Shown piece by piece: positions 49,121 to 57,672 of a stretch of DNA of 64,000 bases. Below the pieces are notes generated by a model. It had not been told where the DNA came from and searched no databases. It saw only the letters and a list, made by a program, of their open reading frames with translations. The stretch's first letter is position 1, and each line of letters begins with the position of its first letter. A program made the position numbers and the translations under genes. Source of the DNA: Actinomycetota bacterium. GTDB taxonomy: Bacteria > Actinomycetota > Actinomycetes > Nanopelagicales > Nanopelagicaceae. The DNA lies in assembly GCA_009698675.1 (NCBI GenBank), contig WLPT01000006.1, forward strand, positions 1-64,000. The letters are read 5' to 3'.

Positions 49121-49160
49121 TTAAACCCCAAGGTGTGAAAATTCGCACCTTGGGGTTTAA
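49121..49160 (+). terminator. Perfect 15-bp hairpin between EIIBC-C and EIIB genes
   Basis: TTAAACCCCAAGGTG and CACCTTGGGGTTTAA pair over 15 bp around a 10-nt loop, with only a short AT-rich tail. It lies inside the PTS operon after the membrane subunits and before EIIB, EIIA and the dehydrogenase. A partial terminator or stabilising mRNA end is likely. Confidence 0.75.
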
Positions 49161-49197
49161 TTACTAGTAATGATTAATTAAACAAAAGGGGAAGATC

Positions 49198-49569
49198 ATG
49201 GCAAGTTATAAGACAGTAGTTGTATCTGCAGGCAAAGGTGGCTGGGGTGGGCCTTTAACAATTACTCCAACTGAGGATCGCCCTTATATTTATTCAGTCA
49301 CTGGTGGAGGAATCCATCCCATCGCCGCACGCATCGCTGAACTAACCGGTGGAATTCCATTCGATGGTTTTAAGAGCAGCGTCCCCTTCGACAAGATTGC
49401 AGTCGCAGTTATCGACTGCGGTGGAACCGCTCGTGTCGGTGTCTATCCAATGAAGAAAGTTCTAACCGTTGATATTCATGCAACAAGCCCCGCTGGACCA
49501 CTAGCGATGTTTATTACTGCCGAGCTCTTTGTCTCCGGCGTAAAAGCTGACAACATTGTAGAAAAGTAA
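49198..49569 (+). CDS. Glucitol-type PTS EIIB subunit
   Basis: 123 residues equivalent to the N-terminal domain of SrlE. Motifs GKGGWGGPLTI and AVIDCGGTARVGVYP hold the phosphorylated Cys (Cys74). It takes phosphate from EIIA and passes it to the polyol during transport. An AAAGGGGAAG ribosome site precedes the ATG. EIIA follows directly. Confidence 0.9.
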   Translation: MASYKTVVVSAGKGGWGGPLTITPTEDRPYIYSVTGGGIHPIAARIAELTGGIPFDGFKSSVPFDKIAVAVIDCGGTARVGVYPMKKVLTVDIHATSPAGPLAMFITAELFVSGVKADNIVEK

Positions 49570-49941
49570 ATGTCGGAAGTTGTTTACTCATCGACAGTTA
49601 CGGCTGTCGGCGAGTTAGTTCCTGAATTTGCTGAACAGGGCGTATTAGTCTGGTTCGGCGAGAACGCGCCGATTGAGCTGCATGAGTTCTCGATTATTCA
49701 TAGGCCTGAACTCGCGCTACGGGCGCCAGAAGTTGGCGACATTATCAAGATTAATGAAACTACTTTTAATGTACTCGCTGTCGGCTCCGTGTCCAGCGAA
49801 AACCTTTTAAATCTCGGCCATTTAGATCTTAAAGCCAACGGGTTGAATGAACCTGAAATGCCTGGAGATGTGAATGTGGAAGCAGTGCCGCTTCCAACTG
49901 TAAAAATCGGAGATCGCTTTACTGTGATCTCACAACCTTAA
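49570..49941 (+). CDS. srlB: Glucitol-type PTS EIIA subunit (SrlB-like)
   Basis: 123 residues matching the PTSIIA_gutA family: APIELHEFSIIH (phospho-His region), GDIIKINETTFNVLAVGSVSSENLLNLGHLDL and a conserved ending. It receives phosphate from HPr and passes it to EIIB. It abuts the EIIB gene. Confidence 0.9.
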   Translation: MSEVVYSSTVTAVGELVPEFAEQGVLVWFGENAPIELHEFSIIHRPELALRAPEVGDIIKINETTFNVLAVGSVSSENLLNLGHLDLKANGLNEPEMPGDVNVEAVPLPTVKIGDRFTVISQP

Positions 49942-49955
49942 GAAAAGAGCTTTCC

Positions 49956-51248
49956 GTGTCATATTCAACTCGTTTAGCAGATCACGCCAAGAAACAGGGC
50001 CGCAATACGCGTATCGCCCTCGTAGGTGCAGGACAGATGGGACGTGGTTTTGGTAACCAATTAGGTCACATGACTGGGATCTCCCTTTCAGTTGTCATCG
50101 ATATTGATCCAGCCCGCATCCAAACTGTTTATTCAGATCTTGGAATAAGTGATGTTGTTATTAGCGATGATTTAAAGGTTTTATCAGATGCAATTTTGGC
50201 GGGCAAGCACACAGGCACAAGTAATTCAGAGTTAGTATCAAAACTTCCAGTCGATGTAGTAGTCGAGGCAACAGGTGTTCCAGATATTGGAGCACGGGTT
50301 ACTCACTCATCACTCTTAGCAAAAAAGCACGTCGCGGTTTTAAATGTTGAAATGGATGTAACTATTGGGCCACTTCTGCACCATATTGCAGTAGAAAACG
50401 GCGTGGTCTACGCCGTTTGTCATGGGGATGAACCAGTTGAAGCCAAAGTTCTCGTTGACTATGCACGGGATTTAAACTTTGAAATCGTTGCCGCTGGAAA
50501 GGGCAAGAACAATCCCTTTGAACCTTTGAGTAACCCTGACTCTGTCAAAGAGGTCGCTGCAAAAAAGAAGATGAATCCTAAGATGCTCTGTTCATTTACA
50601 GATGGATCGAAGACGATGACTGAGATGGTTGCACTTGCTAATACAACTGGCCTTCAACTCTCAAAGCGAGGCATGTATGGACCGGCAGCTACTGTAAAGA
50701 CTTTGCAGGATGTCTTTGCGTTGCAGGCCGATGGTGGAGTACTAGATCACCCAGGCGTTGTTGATTACTGCACTGGAGATGTTGCGCCAGGTGTATTCGT
50801 AGTTGTCCGACACAACGACCCTTACATCGCACATGAGATGAGCTATTTATCGATGGGTCCTGGCCCTTACTTCACGCTATATCGCCCCTTTCACTTAGCT
50901 TCAGTCGAAGCTCCAATTACGGTCTACCGTGCGATTTTGGATAATGAGTCATCATTGTTTGCACCGCACTTAAACGCCGAAGTTGTCTGCATGACAAAGA
51001 AAGTTCTTGCAATCGGCGATGTGATTGATGGAATTGGTGGCTATACAGTTAGAGGTTATGCCGATAATGCACTCGATGCCAAGTCAGATAACTTAGTACC
51101 AATCGGATTAATCGCTGGTGCAAAGATTATTAAGGCAATCGGTGTAGGAGAGCTTCTTACCTATGATCATGTAGAACTAAAATCTGATTCCTTGATTGTT
51201 GCCTTGCGCAAACAGCAGGATGAGATGGGACTTACTTACGCTTCCTAA
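49956..51248 (+). CDS. NAD(P)-binding oxidoreductase with C-terminal SAF domain (COG4091-like)
   Basis: 430 residues from a GTG start. The N-terminal Rossmann loop is IALVGAGQMGRGFGNQ; the middle has EATGVPDIGA and the C-terminus a SAF-like region (LAIGDVIDGIGGYTVRG...AGAKIIKA). It fits COG4091, annotated as predicted homoserine dehydrogenase with SAF domain. Here it takes the place of the SrlD dehydrogenase in a glucitol-type operon, so oxidation of the imported polyol phosphate is a reasonable guess. Not proven. Confidence 0.78.
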   Translation: MSYSTRLADHAKKQGRNTRIALVGAGQMGRGFGNQLGHMTGISLSVVIDIDPARIQTVYSDLGISDVVISDDLKVLSDAILAGKHTGTSNSELVSKLPVDVVVEATGVPDIGARVTHSSLLAKKHVAVLNVEMDVTIGPLLHHIAVENGVVYAVCHGDEPVEAKVLVDYARDLNFEIVAAGKGKNNPFEPLSNPDSVKEVAAKKKMNPKMLCSFTDGSKTMTEMVALANTTGLQLSKRGMYGPAATVKTLQDVFALQADGGVLDHPGVVDYCTGDVAPGVFVVVRHNDPYIAHEMSYLSMGPGPYFTLYRPFHLASVEAPITVYRAILDNESSLFAPHLNAEVVCMTKKVLAIGDVIDGIGGYTVRGYADNALDAKSDNLVPIGLIAGAKIIKAIGVGELLTYDHVELKSDSLIVALRKQQDEMGLTYAS

Positions 51249-51496
51249 TCTTCATCTTTCGTAAGGCCTAGCTCTTTCATCATCGCGCGTTGGCGTTTTG
51301 TTAATGGATCTTTAGCTTTCTCTTTTCGCACCGCTTTTGTATCGGGGCGAAGTTCGGGGTGCAGGCCTAGTTGGCGGCGCAGCTCCTCCTGAGCGGGCGT
51401 AAACATCTTCGAGTCACGCTCGCGTCGAGCATGGTGCTTGGCGATGATTTCTGCCGCCTCATCGATGGGCGCCTTCTTTTTACGTCGACCGAGCAT
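51245..51496 (-). CDS. Small charged protein of unknown function
   Basis: About 83 residues from the ATG at 51496 (MLGRRKKKAPIDEAAE); the six codons before it in the track are unlikely. It is very rich in Lys, Arg and Glu with a helical look, and its 3' end overlaps the dehydrogenase gene by 4 bp on the other strand. I do not recognise a family. It is divergent from ispD with 26 bp between starts. Confidence 0.6.
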   Translation of the reverse strand: MLGRRKKKAPIDEAAEIIAKHHARRERDSKMFTPAQEELRRQLGLHPELRPDTKAVRKEKAKDPLTKRQRAMMKELGLTKDED

Positions 51497-51522
51497 GCAG
51501 GAATCATGACACAATTACAGGT

Positions 51523-52224
51523 ATGAAAGCGCAGATTAAAGCCGCACTCGTCGTGTTGGCGGCAGGATCTGGTCAGCGCTTTGGCCATTCAACCAACAAG
51601 GTCTGGCTCCCAATAAGTGGCCGACGCATTATTTCGCGATCTTTGATGAACGCGTCAAAAAGCTTTCCTCATGGGCGAACGGTTTTAGTAATCAACCCAG
51701 ATGACGAGGAGCTAGCTCGCGCAACTATCGAACGCGAAGTTCGTCATCTCAATGTTGAAATCGTCTACGGGGGTGCAACTCGGCACGAATCTGAGTTTCA
51801 TGCACTTGAGTATTTAGCGAGTGCAATTGAGGCCGGTGAGATTGACGTTGTACTCATTCATGATGGTGCGCGACCTTTGGCAACCCCCGCACTCTTTGCG
51901 CAGATTGCCGAAGCGGCCCATCGTCACGGAGGTGCAATTCCTACAATCGCCGTCGAGCAACGTGAGATGGATACTGCGCATAGGGATAGAGTTGTTCGAG
52001 TACAGACTCCGCAGGGATTTCATGCGCGCCAATTGTTAGAGGCATACCGTAAGGCCTCAATTGATGGCTTTACTGGAACCGATACGGCGGCCTGTATGGA
52101 GAAGTATTTTCCAGATGTTAAGACGATGGCAATCACTGCAGATGTTTCAAATGTAAAGATTACCTATCCGCAGGATTTGGCCATCGCTGAACATGTATTA
52201 GCTAGAAGGGGGTACAAGGATTGA
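51523..52224 (+). CDS. ispD: 2-C-methyl-D-erythritol 4-phosphate cytidylyltransferase (or ribitol-5-P cytidylyltransferase-like)
   Basis: 233 residues. The CTP-binding loop VVLAAGSGQRFGHSTNKVWL, HDGARPL, RVQTPQGFHARQL and SNVKITYPQDLAIAEHVL are present as in IspD. The stretch around the IspD DT-x-K/VDR segment is replaced by AVEQREMDTAHRDR. It probably performs IspD chemistry; the related TarI (ribitol-5-phosphate) is the main alternative, notable given the polyol PTS next door. It sits inside the inserted block on the plus strand, not in its usual place beside carD. Confidence 0.78.
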   Translation: MKAQIKAALVVLAAGSGQRFGHSTNKVWLPISGRRIISRSLMNASKSFPHGRTVLVINPDDEELARATIEREVRHLNVEIVYGGATRHESEFHALEYLASAIEAGEIDVVLIHDGARPLATPALFAQIAEAAHRHGGAIPTIAVEQREMDTAHRDRVVRVQTPQGFHARQLLEAYRKASIDGFTGTDTAACMEKYFPDVKTMAITADVSNVKITYPQDLAIAEHVLARRGYKD

Positions 52225-52532
52225 GTAAGGAAATTATTGAAGCATCGCTCAACTGCCCCCACTGCAGAAAAGAGACGGTACACCAGTTGGTGTATGCCGG
52301 TCGACTCTTAGTTTCAACTACCTGCACTGATTGCAATAGTCGAGTAGAGCACGAGAGCAATGACTTATGGGATCACTACATCAAAGATTTAGAACATCGA
52401 ATAGCTACTAAACCTTTTCGCTTATGGAAACGTTTTTGGCGAGCACCAAAATCGCTCCTGTGGAATCTTCCTAAATCCACCTTTGGAAAGCCCATTAAGA
52501 TGCTCAAGGAGTATCGCAACCTTAAAAAGTAG
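52221..52532 (+). CDS. Zinc-ribbon protein of unknown function
   Basis: 103 residues from a TTG that overlaps the ispD stop. CPHC at residues 12-15 and CTDC some 20 residues later form a zinc ribbon; a basic C-terminal half (LWKRFWRAPKSLL...) follows. It resembles small zinc-ribbon proteins annotated as bh protein in Actinobacteria, of unknown role. Tight coupling with ispD suggests cotranscription. Confidence 0.7.
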   Translation: MSKEIIEASLNCPHCRKETVHQLVYAGRLLVSTTCTDCNSRVEHESNDLWDHYIKDLEHRIATKPFRLWKRFWRAPKSLLWNLPKSTFGKPIKMLKEYRNLKK

Positions 52533-53154
52533 CCACGCTTTGCTGCCAGTGGATAAAAGACTCCATCAGTGCAATCTCTGACTCAGAGTTAACGCGCAGA
52601 CTTTCAGGATCGGCATCAACGAGAGCGGTTTTTGCCTCTCTCTTAAGCGGCACAAACCATGTTGAATCAGTGGAGTCACAATCAATAGCGCTAAAACGAA
52701 TCATCTCAGGCGTAGATATGCGCATCATGCTTGTTCGATCGACCGAGCGCTCAATGAATTGACTCCCATTGACTATCTTTAGTGACTCAGTAAATACCGC
52801 CGCTGGACGTACAGCGTCGACATCTCCAACAAGGGCACCGAGTGTGCGGTGGAACTGTGTGGTGCGCGTTAAAGGTCGTAACGCATCGTGAATTGCGATT
52901 ATTTCGCAAGGGGTTGAATCTGCGATTGCACGAGCTAGCCATTGAGGTGAATTAGGGTCGCACTCAAGGATTGGACATCCGAATCCTTGGACACTCGCAG
53001 GATCGCTTGTGGCGATTGCAATTGTCGCATCTACTCCGGTTTCAACAGTGAACGCTCTGGCAACGGCCATAGATGCGTGAAGAATTGAATGCTTATCTAG
53101 TTGAGAAAACGAGATAGGCGAGGTGACTGCAACAACGACTTTAAGAGTTGTCAC
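52522..53154 (-). CDS. Degenerate IspD-like protein at the carD locus
   Basis: 210 residues from a GTG 3 bp after carD. The position is that of ispD in other actinobacteria, and AIHDALRPLTR, a VFTESLKIV loop, SVDRTSMMRISTPEM and LRVNSESEIALME line up with IspD. The N-terminal CTP-binding loop LAAGxGxR...K is absent (VAVTSPISFSQLDKH instead). It is the likely ancestral copy that lost nucleotide binding, or a partner subunit for the second IspD. Its 3' end overlaps the zinc-ribbon gene by 11 bp. Confidence 0.72.
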   Translation of the reverse strand: MTTLKVVVAVTSPISFSQLDKHSILHASMAVARAFTVETGVDATIAIATSDPASVQGFGCPILECDPNSPQWLARAIADSTPCEIIAIHDALRPLTRTTQFHRTLGALVGDVDAVRPAAVFTESLKIVNGSQFIERSVDRTSMMRISTPEMIRFSAIDCDSTDSTWFVPLKREAKTALVDADPESLRVNSESEIALMESFIHWQQSVATF

Positions 53155-53157
53155 GAA

Positions 53158-53640
53158 TTAAGAGGCAAGAACCTCGTCAAGGATGGTTGCAGCCTTCTCT
53201 TCATCAGTGCGCTCAGCAAGAGCGAGCTCTGAGATTAGAATCTGCTTCGCCTTGGCGAGCATGCGCTTTTCACCAGCTGAAAGTCCTCGATCTAAGTCGC
53301 GGCGATAGAGATCGCGCACAACCTCAGCAACCTTAATAACATCGCCAGAGGCTAGCTTCTCAAGGTTGGCCTTATATCGGCGGGACCAGTTAGTTGGCTC
53401 TTCGGTATATGGCTGACGTAGGACATTAAATACACGATCTAGACCGGCAGAATCGACAACATCGCGCACGCCTACAAGGTCTACATTCTCTGCCGGGACT
53501 CGAACAGTTAAGTCACCTTGAGCGATTTTCAACACTAGATAGGTCTTTTCTTCACCTTTGATCACGCGCATCTCAATTGCTTCGATGAGAGCTGCTCCGT
53601 GATGGGGATAAACAACGGTTTCGCCGACCTTAAATGTCAT
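53158..53640 (-). CDS. carD: CarD family transcriptional regulator
   Basis: 160 residues from the ATG at 53640; eight upstream codons in the track are excluded because [20 protein letters not shown] is the standard CarD start. The Tudor-like RNA-polymerase-interacting domain (1-60) and the helical DNA-binding domain ([28 protein letters not shown]) are present. It stabilises the open promoter complex, especially at rRNA promoters, and is essential in mycobacteria. Confidence 0.94.
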   Translation of the reverse strand: MTFKVGETVVYPHHGAALIEAIEMRVIKGEEKTYLVLKIAQGDLTVRVPAENVDLVGVRDVVDSAGLDRVFNVLRQPYTEEPTNWSRRYKANLEKLASGDVIKVAEVVRDLYRRDLDRGLSAGEKRMLAKAKQILISELALAERTDEEKAATILDEVLAS

Positions 53641-53756
53641 GTGTTGCCCTTCGATAGAGGACAATTGTACCAGCGATTAGGTAGCCAGTCACCCTGCCAT
53701 ATTTAGCGTAAAACCAGCGTATTTCACTGGTTATTTCATGTGAGAGAATACCTCTC

Positions 53757-54233
53757 ATGCGCCGCATCACTATTTCACTAATGACGTTAACTCTTGCACT
53801 CTCACTAACTGCATGTGGGGCTGGCTTACACGCCTCTACTCGTGAAGTTAAGCAAGTGACCGATGGTGTTGAGGGCTCTATAACAACTAATGGGAACTCC
53901 ATCAAGCTTCTCAATATTCTCGTTGTGCAAACCGCGGGTGGGACTGGCGTTCTTGTCGGGACGGTTATTAATACTCTTGCGACCGAAGATGCCCTTCTTG
54001 GAGTTTCAATTAATGGTGCAATCGCTACATTGACCGGAACAAACTCTTTGCCACAGAACGCACCTATTTATTTTGAGGGCGATCGTGCAAATGCAAAGGC
54101 AACTGCCCCGGCCCTTAACTTACCGGCTGGATCCCACGTTCAAGTAACTATGTTTTTTGCACATGCCGGTGCCATCAACGTTTTAGCAATCATTCGTGAC
54201 CAGCGTGATACTTACGCTGGTATTACTGCTTAG
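53757..54233 (+). CDS. Lipoprotein, LpqE-like
   Basis: 158 residues. MRRITISLMTLTLALSLTACGAG is a lipoprotein signal with a lipobox LTAC. The mature part is a small beta-sandwich rich in Gly, Val and Thr. It is divergent from carD, exactly as lpqE is in mycobacteria, which is the main ground for the name. The function of the family is unclear; metal-chaperone-like folds have been suggested. Confidence 0.72.
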   Translation: MRRITISLMTLTLALSLTACGAGLHASTREVKQVTDGVEGSITTNGNSIKLLNILVVQTAGGTGVLVGTVINTLATEDALLGVSINGAIATLTGTNSLPQNAPIYFEGDRANAKATAPALNLPAGSHVQVTMFFAHAGAINVLAIIRDQRDTYAGITA

Positions 54234-54234
54234 T

Positions 54235-54978
54235 TTATTTTTTGCCTTGATTGGCAACTGCAGCTATTGCATCTTTTGCCGCTGCAGGATCTAAATACTC
54301 GCCGCCGTTAACCACTGGTATTAAATCTGAGTTGAGTTTGTAGAGCAGAGGAATTCCAGTTGGAATATTAAGCCCGGCAATATCGGCATCACCAATTCCA
54401 TCAAGGTGCTTTACTAATGCACGAATTGAATTGCCATGCGCGGTTACCAGAACGCGTTTCCCGCCCTTGAGATCGGGAACGATTGCTTCATGCCAATATG
54501 GCAACATGCGGTCGATGACATCGCTGAGACATTCAGTTTTTGGCACGACGATATCGCCGTAGCGAGGATCTGCGCTCTGAGAAAACTCATCGGAGTCATC
54601 AATTGGCGGTGGTGGAACATCAAATGAACGTCGCCAGAGTTTGAACTGTTCCTCGCCGTATTGAGCCAAAGTAGCTGCTTTATCTTTACCTTGAAGTGCG
54701 CCGTAATGACGCTCATTCAGGCGCCACGAGCGATGTACTGGGATCCAGTCACGCTCACATGCATCGAGGGCTAGTTGTGATGTATGTATTGCACGGCGAA
54801 GCATCGATGTGTGAAGTACATCCGGCAAAAGAGCGCTTTCAGTAAGGAGCGCACCTGCGCGGCGTGCCTCACCTTCACCTTTTGAACTTAGCCGTACATC
54901 GACCCAGCCGGTAAATAGATTCTTGGCATTCCACTCGGACTCACCATGACGTAGGAGGATTAATTCAAAGTTACTCAT
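54235..54978 (-). CDS. gpmA: 2,3-bisphosphoglycerate-dependent phosphoglycerate mutase
   Basis: 247 residues. Catalytic His in [26 protein letters not shown] and [13 protein letters not shown] are typical of dPGM. It interconverts 3- and 2-phosphoglycerate in glycolysis. Third gene of mshA-ybjN-gpmA, the same set as in mycobacteria. Confidence 0.95.
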   Translation of the reverse strand: MSNFELILLRHGESEWNAKNLFTGWVDVRLSSKGEGEARRAGALLTESALLPDVLHTSMLRRAIHTSQLALDACERDWIPVHRSWRLNERHYGALQGKDKAATLAQYGEEQFKLWRRSFDVPPPPIDDSDEFSQSADPRYGDIVVPKTECLSDVIDRMLPYWHEAIVPDLKGGKRVLVTAHGNSIRALVKHLDGIGDADIAGLNIPTGIPLLYKLNSDLIPVVNGGEYLDPAAAKDAIAAVANQGKK

Positions 54979-54987
54979 GGCTACATC

Positions 54988-55473
54988 CTAAACCAGATGT
55001 TTAAAAGCATCTAAATTAGCCAGTGACTCTCCACGAGAAACCCGCCAAGCCCACTCACGACGTATGGCATTGGCAAAACCTAGTTCCAACAATGGGTTAA
55101 AGGATGAGTCAGAGATCTGAAGAACTGCACCAACTAAGCGATCAATTTCTCTATCTGATACTGCAACAAGTGGCAAACGTCCCACTAGGAAGATGTCTCC
55201 GACGTCGTTGGTTGCAAATGAAATCCCATAGAGAGAAGCATTCTTTGTTAAACACCAGGCATGGACAGCGGCTGCATTATCATCGGGTTTGCGAATGACG
55301 AAGGCGTTAATGCTCAAGGTGTAATCCCCAACAATAAGTGCACAATGCGTCTGCAGCTTCTTTTCTCCAGGCAAAGTTACAAGAAAGGTATTGTCGTCGG
55401 CCTTCTCATACTCTAAATCATGCGAATCAAAGAACTCTTCAATGATTATTCGTGGATCTACTGCCGCCATCAC
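54988..55473 (-). CDS. YbjN domain protein
   Basis: 161 residues of the YbjN family (type III secretion chaperone-like fold) with no catalytic motif. It overlaps mshA by 4 bp and precedes gpmA by 9 bp. The same order occurs around mshA in mycobacteria, which supports a real but unknown cellular role. Confidence 0.8.
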   Translation of the reverse strand: MMAAVDPRIIIEEFFDSHDLEYEKADDNTFLVTLPGEKKLQTHCALIVGDYTLSINAFVIRKPDDNAAAVHAWCLTKNASLYGISFATNDVGDIFLVGRLPLVAVSDREIDRLVGAVLQISDSSFNPLLELGFANAIRREWAWRVSRGESLANLDAFKHLV

Positions 55474-56726
55474 TGGCCTGCTATTTTTGCCGTTGCATTA
55501 TTTTGAGTTATAACTTCATCGTAAATATCTAAGGTTTCACGTGCAGTTGCATCCCAACCAAAGTGAGATGCATGTTCAATCGCACCCATCGAGAGCAAGA
55601 CTCGTCGTTGCGGCTCCTGAAGTAGGCGTGCAATAACCGAAGACCAAGCCTTTGGATCATGGCCATCAACTAAAACGCCAGAGATTCCATCGGCGACAGC
55701 CGTGCGCAGGCCGCCAACGGCCGTTGCAATTACAGGCGTGCCACAAGCTTGCGCTTCAAGGGCTACCAAGCCAAAGCTCTCGGAATAACTTGGGACTGCA
55801 ACTAAATCTGCGGCGCGATACCAATGTACTAAATCTGCTCGAGGAACAGGTGGTGCAAAATGAACTACATCATCGATGCCCAGCCACGTTGCTAACTCTT
55901 TTAAACGCTCAACCTCTTCAGTATTGGCACCTGAGGCGCCGCCGATAATATTGACTATCAACTTAGGACGCATGTGTGGTGAGTGTTTTACAAGCTCTGC
56001 CGCCGCACGAATTAATACCTCTGGACCTTTGTGCGGTTGGATACGGCCGACGAAAGTTACAACAAAGCGGTCGCTAGGAGTTCCAATATGTTCGCGGGCC
56101 GCTTTGCGCCCAAATCCGGGTGTGAATGTGTAGAGATCTACGCCGGGGTTAACAACATGGACCGTGTCGGGACAGGCATCGTAAAGGGAGACCAGACTGG
56201 CCGCCTCTGCATCGGTGTTGGCAATCAAAGCTTGAGCTGCAGCTGCGACTTGGGTTTCACCTTGCACTCGAATCATTGGCTCCGGAGTTTCGCCCTCTGC
56301 CAAATTCAGATTCTTCACTCTCGCCATTGTGTGCATCGTATGAACCAACGGTATGCCTAACTGCGCAGCTACAGGCATCGCAACTTTTCCTGAAATCCAG
56401 TAATGCGAATGGATGGCATCATAGTTTTCATCTTTGATAATGCGCATGAACTCTTTAGATAAACCTACGATGTGGACGGGCAGTTGCTCTTTAGTTAAAT
56501 TTCCATGTCCGCACTCAAAATACCGAACGCGAACACCTTTAGAGATTTCAATAATGTCGGGCGATTTATTTTCTGTACGTCGCGTGAAGATATCAACCTC
56601 AACACCCATAGCCGCCATGCGCTGTGCCGATTCGAGTACATAAATGTTCATGCCACCAGCATCGCCAATACCTGGTTGATCCAGAGGCGATGTATGCACC
56701 ATTAATGTTGCAATGCGGCCATTCAT
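55470..56726 (-). CDS. mshA: D-inositol-3-phosphate glycosyltransferase MshA
   Basis: 418 residues, GT4 family. The N-terminal HTSPLDQPGIGDAGGMNIYVLE and the C-terminal VPSYSESFGLVALEAQACGTPVIA (donor-site Glu) match MshA. It joins GlcNAc from UDP-GlcNAc to inositol-3-phosphate, the first step of mycothiol synthesis. With the MshD-like gene at 61379, it shows this organism uses the mycothiol pathway. Confidence 0.93.
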   Translation of the reverse strand: MNGRIATLMVHTSPLDQPGIGDAGGMNIYVLESAQRMAAMGVEVDIFTRRTENKSPDIIEISKGVRVRYFECGHGNLTKEQLPVHIVGLSKEFMRIIKDENYDAIHSHYWISGKVAMPVAAQLGIPLVHTMHTMARVKNLNLAEGETPEPMIRVQGETQVAAAAQALIANTDAEAASLVSLYDACPDTVHVVNPGVDLYTFTPGFGRKAAREHIGTPSDRFVVTFVGRIQPHKGPEVLIRAAAELVKHSPHMRPKLIVNIIGGASGANTEEVERLKELATWLGIDDVVHFAPPVPRADLVHWYRAADLVAVPSYSESFGLVALEAQACGTPVIATAVGGLRTAVADGISGVLVDGHDPKAWSSVIARLLQEPQRRVLLSMGAIEHASHFGWDATARETLDIYDEVITQNNATAKIAGQ

Positions 56727-56745
56727 TACTCAAGGGTACGACTAG

Positions 56746-57672
56746 TTAGAAGGTTGCGCGAACGGAGCCGACAATTTGCGCGCCGCCATAGACCTGTTCC
56801 AACTCATCATCGGCATCTATGCCCAGTAATTTCAACCCCGCCACCGTTAAAGGTAAGCGTGGACGCATACCACCATCATTGACCTTGTAGGCAAAGCTGC
56901 GTCCATCAGGTACAGATGCAACCATGATCGACTCCGCACCACTTTTCATAAATACGCCAGGAAACCTCTTCATAAACAAAGATGTCATCCGCTCAGGTCC
57001 GGCAACCATCTCTGGGAATGCTCGACAGGCTTCAACGACGCTTTGATGCACAGGGTCAGTTGAAATTGTTAATGCACGAATGGCTCGCGCTAAGCCAAGT
57101 AAAGAGATCAAAAATAGTGGTGCGCCGCAACCATCAATAGCGATGTGCGAAATCTTCTCACCGGAAAGGCTCTCAAGCTCGCGCTTGAAAGCTACCTGCA
57201 CTGGATGATCTATATCCAAATAATTACTGATCGGCCAAGCATTTGTTGTGCAACCCATAAGCATTCCAGCGTGCTTACCGCTGCAGTTCATAGCAAGGCG
57301 AGTTGGTTGCGCAGTTGCAATGGCCGCCTTTTCATCGAGTGGTTTGCCCTTTACGTTTTGAAGTGCGCTCTCATCTAAGCCAGCTAAGGCCAAGATTTCT
57401 AGCGCTCCGTCTTGATGCATGGCAAGGCCCGAGTGAGATGCGCACGTTAATGCTAATAGCCGTGGCTCTAATACAACGCCACTTCGAACCATCGCTGCTG
57501 CCAAAATTGATTTATAGGATGAGCGCGGATAGATGAGCTGTGTTGGATCTCCTTTTTGAAAAAGGATAGATCCATCGCTATCTAAGGCAACAAAGTGGCC
57601 AACATGGCTCGACTCAACAACATCATTCCTAATAAGTTCGGCAAGAACTTCGCCAACTGCTAATGGAATCAA
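56746..57672 (-). CDS. L-asparaginase II family protein
   Basis: 308 residues matching Asparaginase_II (Rhizobium etli type): SSYKSILAAAMV near the N-terminus, CASHSGLAMHQ, and NCSGKHAGMLMGC, which carry the conserved Ser, Lys and Cys residues. It hydrolyses asparagine to aspartate and ammonia. It abuts the nitrobindin gene with no gap and is the last gene of the long minus-strand operon. Confidence 0.88.
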   Translation of the reverse strand: MIPLAVGEVLAELIRNDVVESSHVGHFVALDSDGSILFQKGDPTQLIYPRSSYKSILAAAMVRSGVVLEPRLLALTCASHSGLAMHQDGALEILALAGLDESALQNVKGKPLDEKAAIATAQPTRLAMNCSGKHAGMLMGCTTNAWPISNYLDIDHPVQVAFKRELESLSGEKISHIAIDGCGAPLFLISLLGLARAIRALTISTDPVHQSVVEACRAFPEMVAGPERMTSLFMKRFPGVFMKSGAESIMVASVPDGRSFAYKVNDGGMRPRLPLTVAGLKLLGIDADDELEQVYGGAQIVGSVRATF

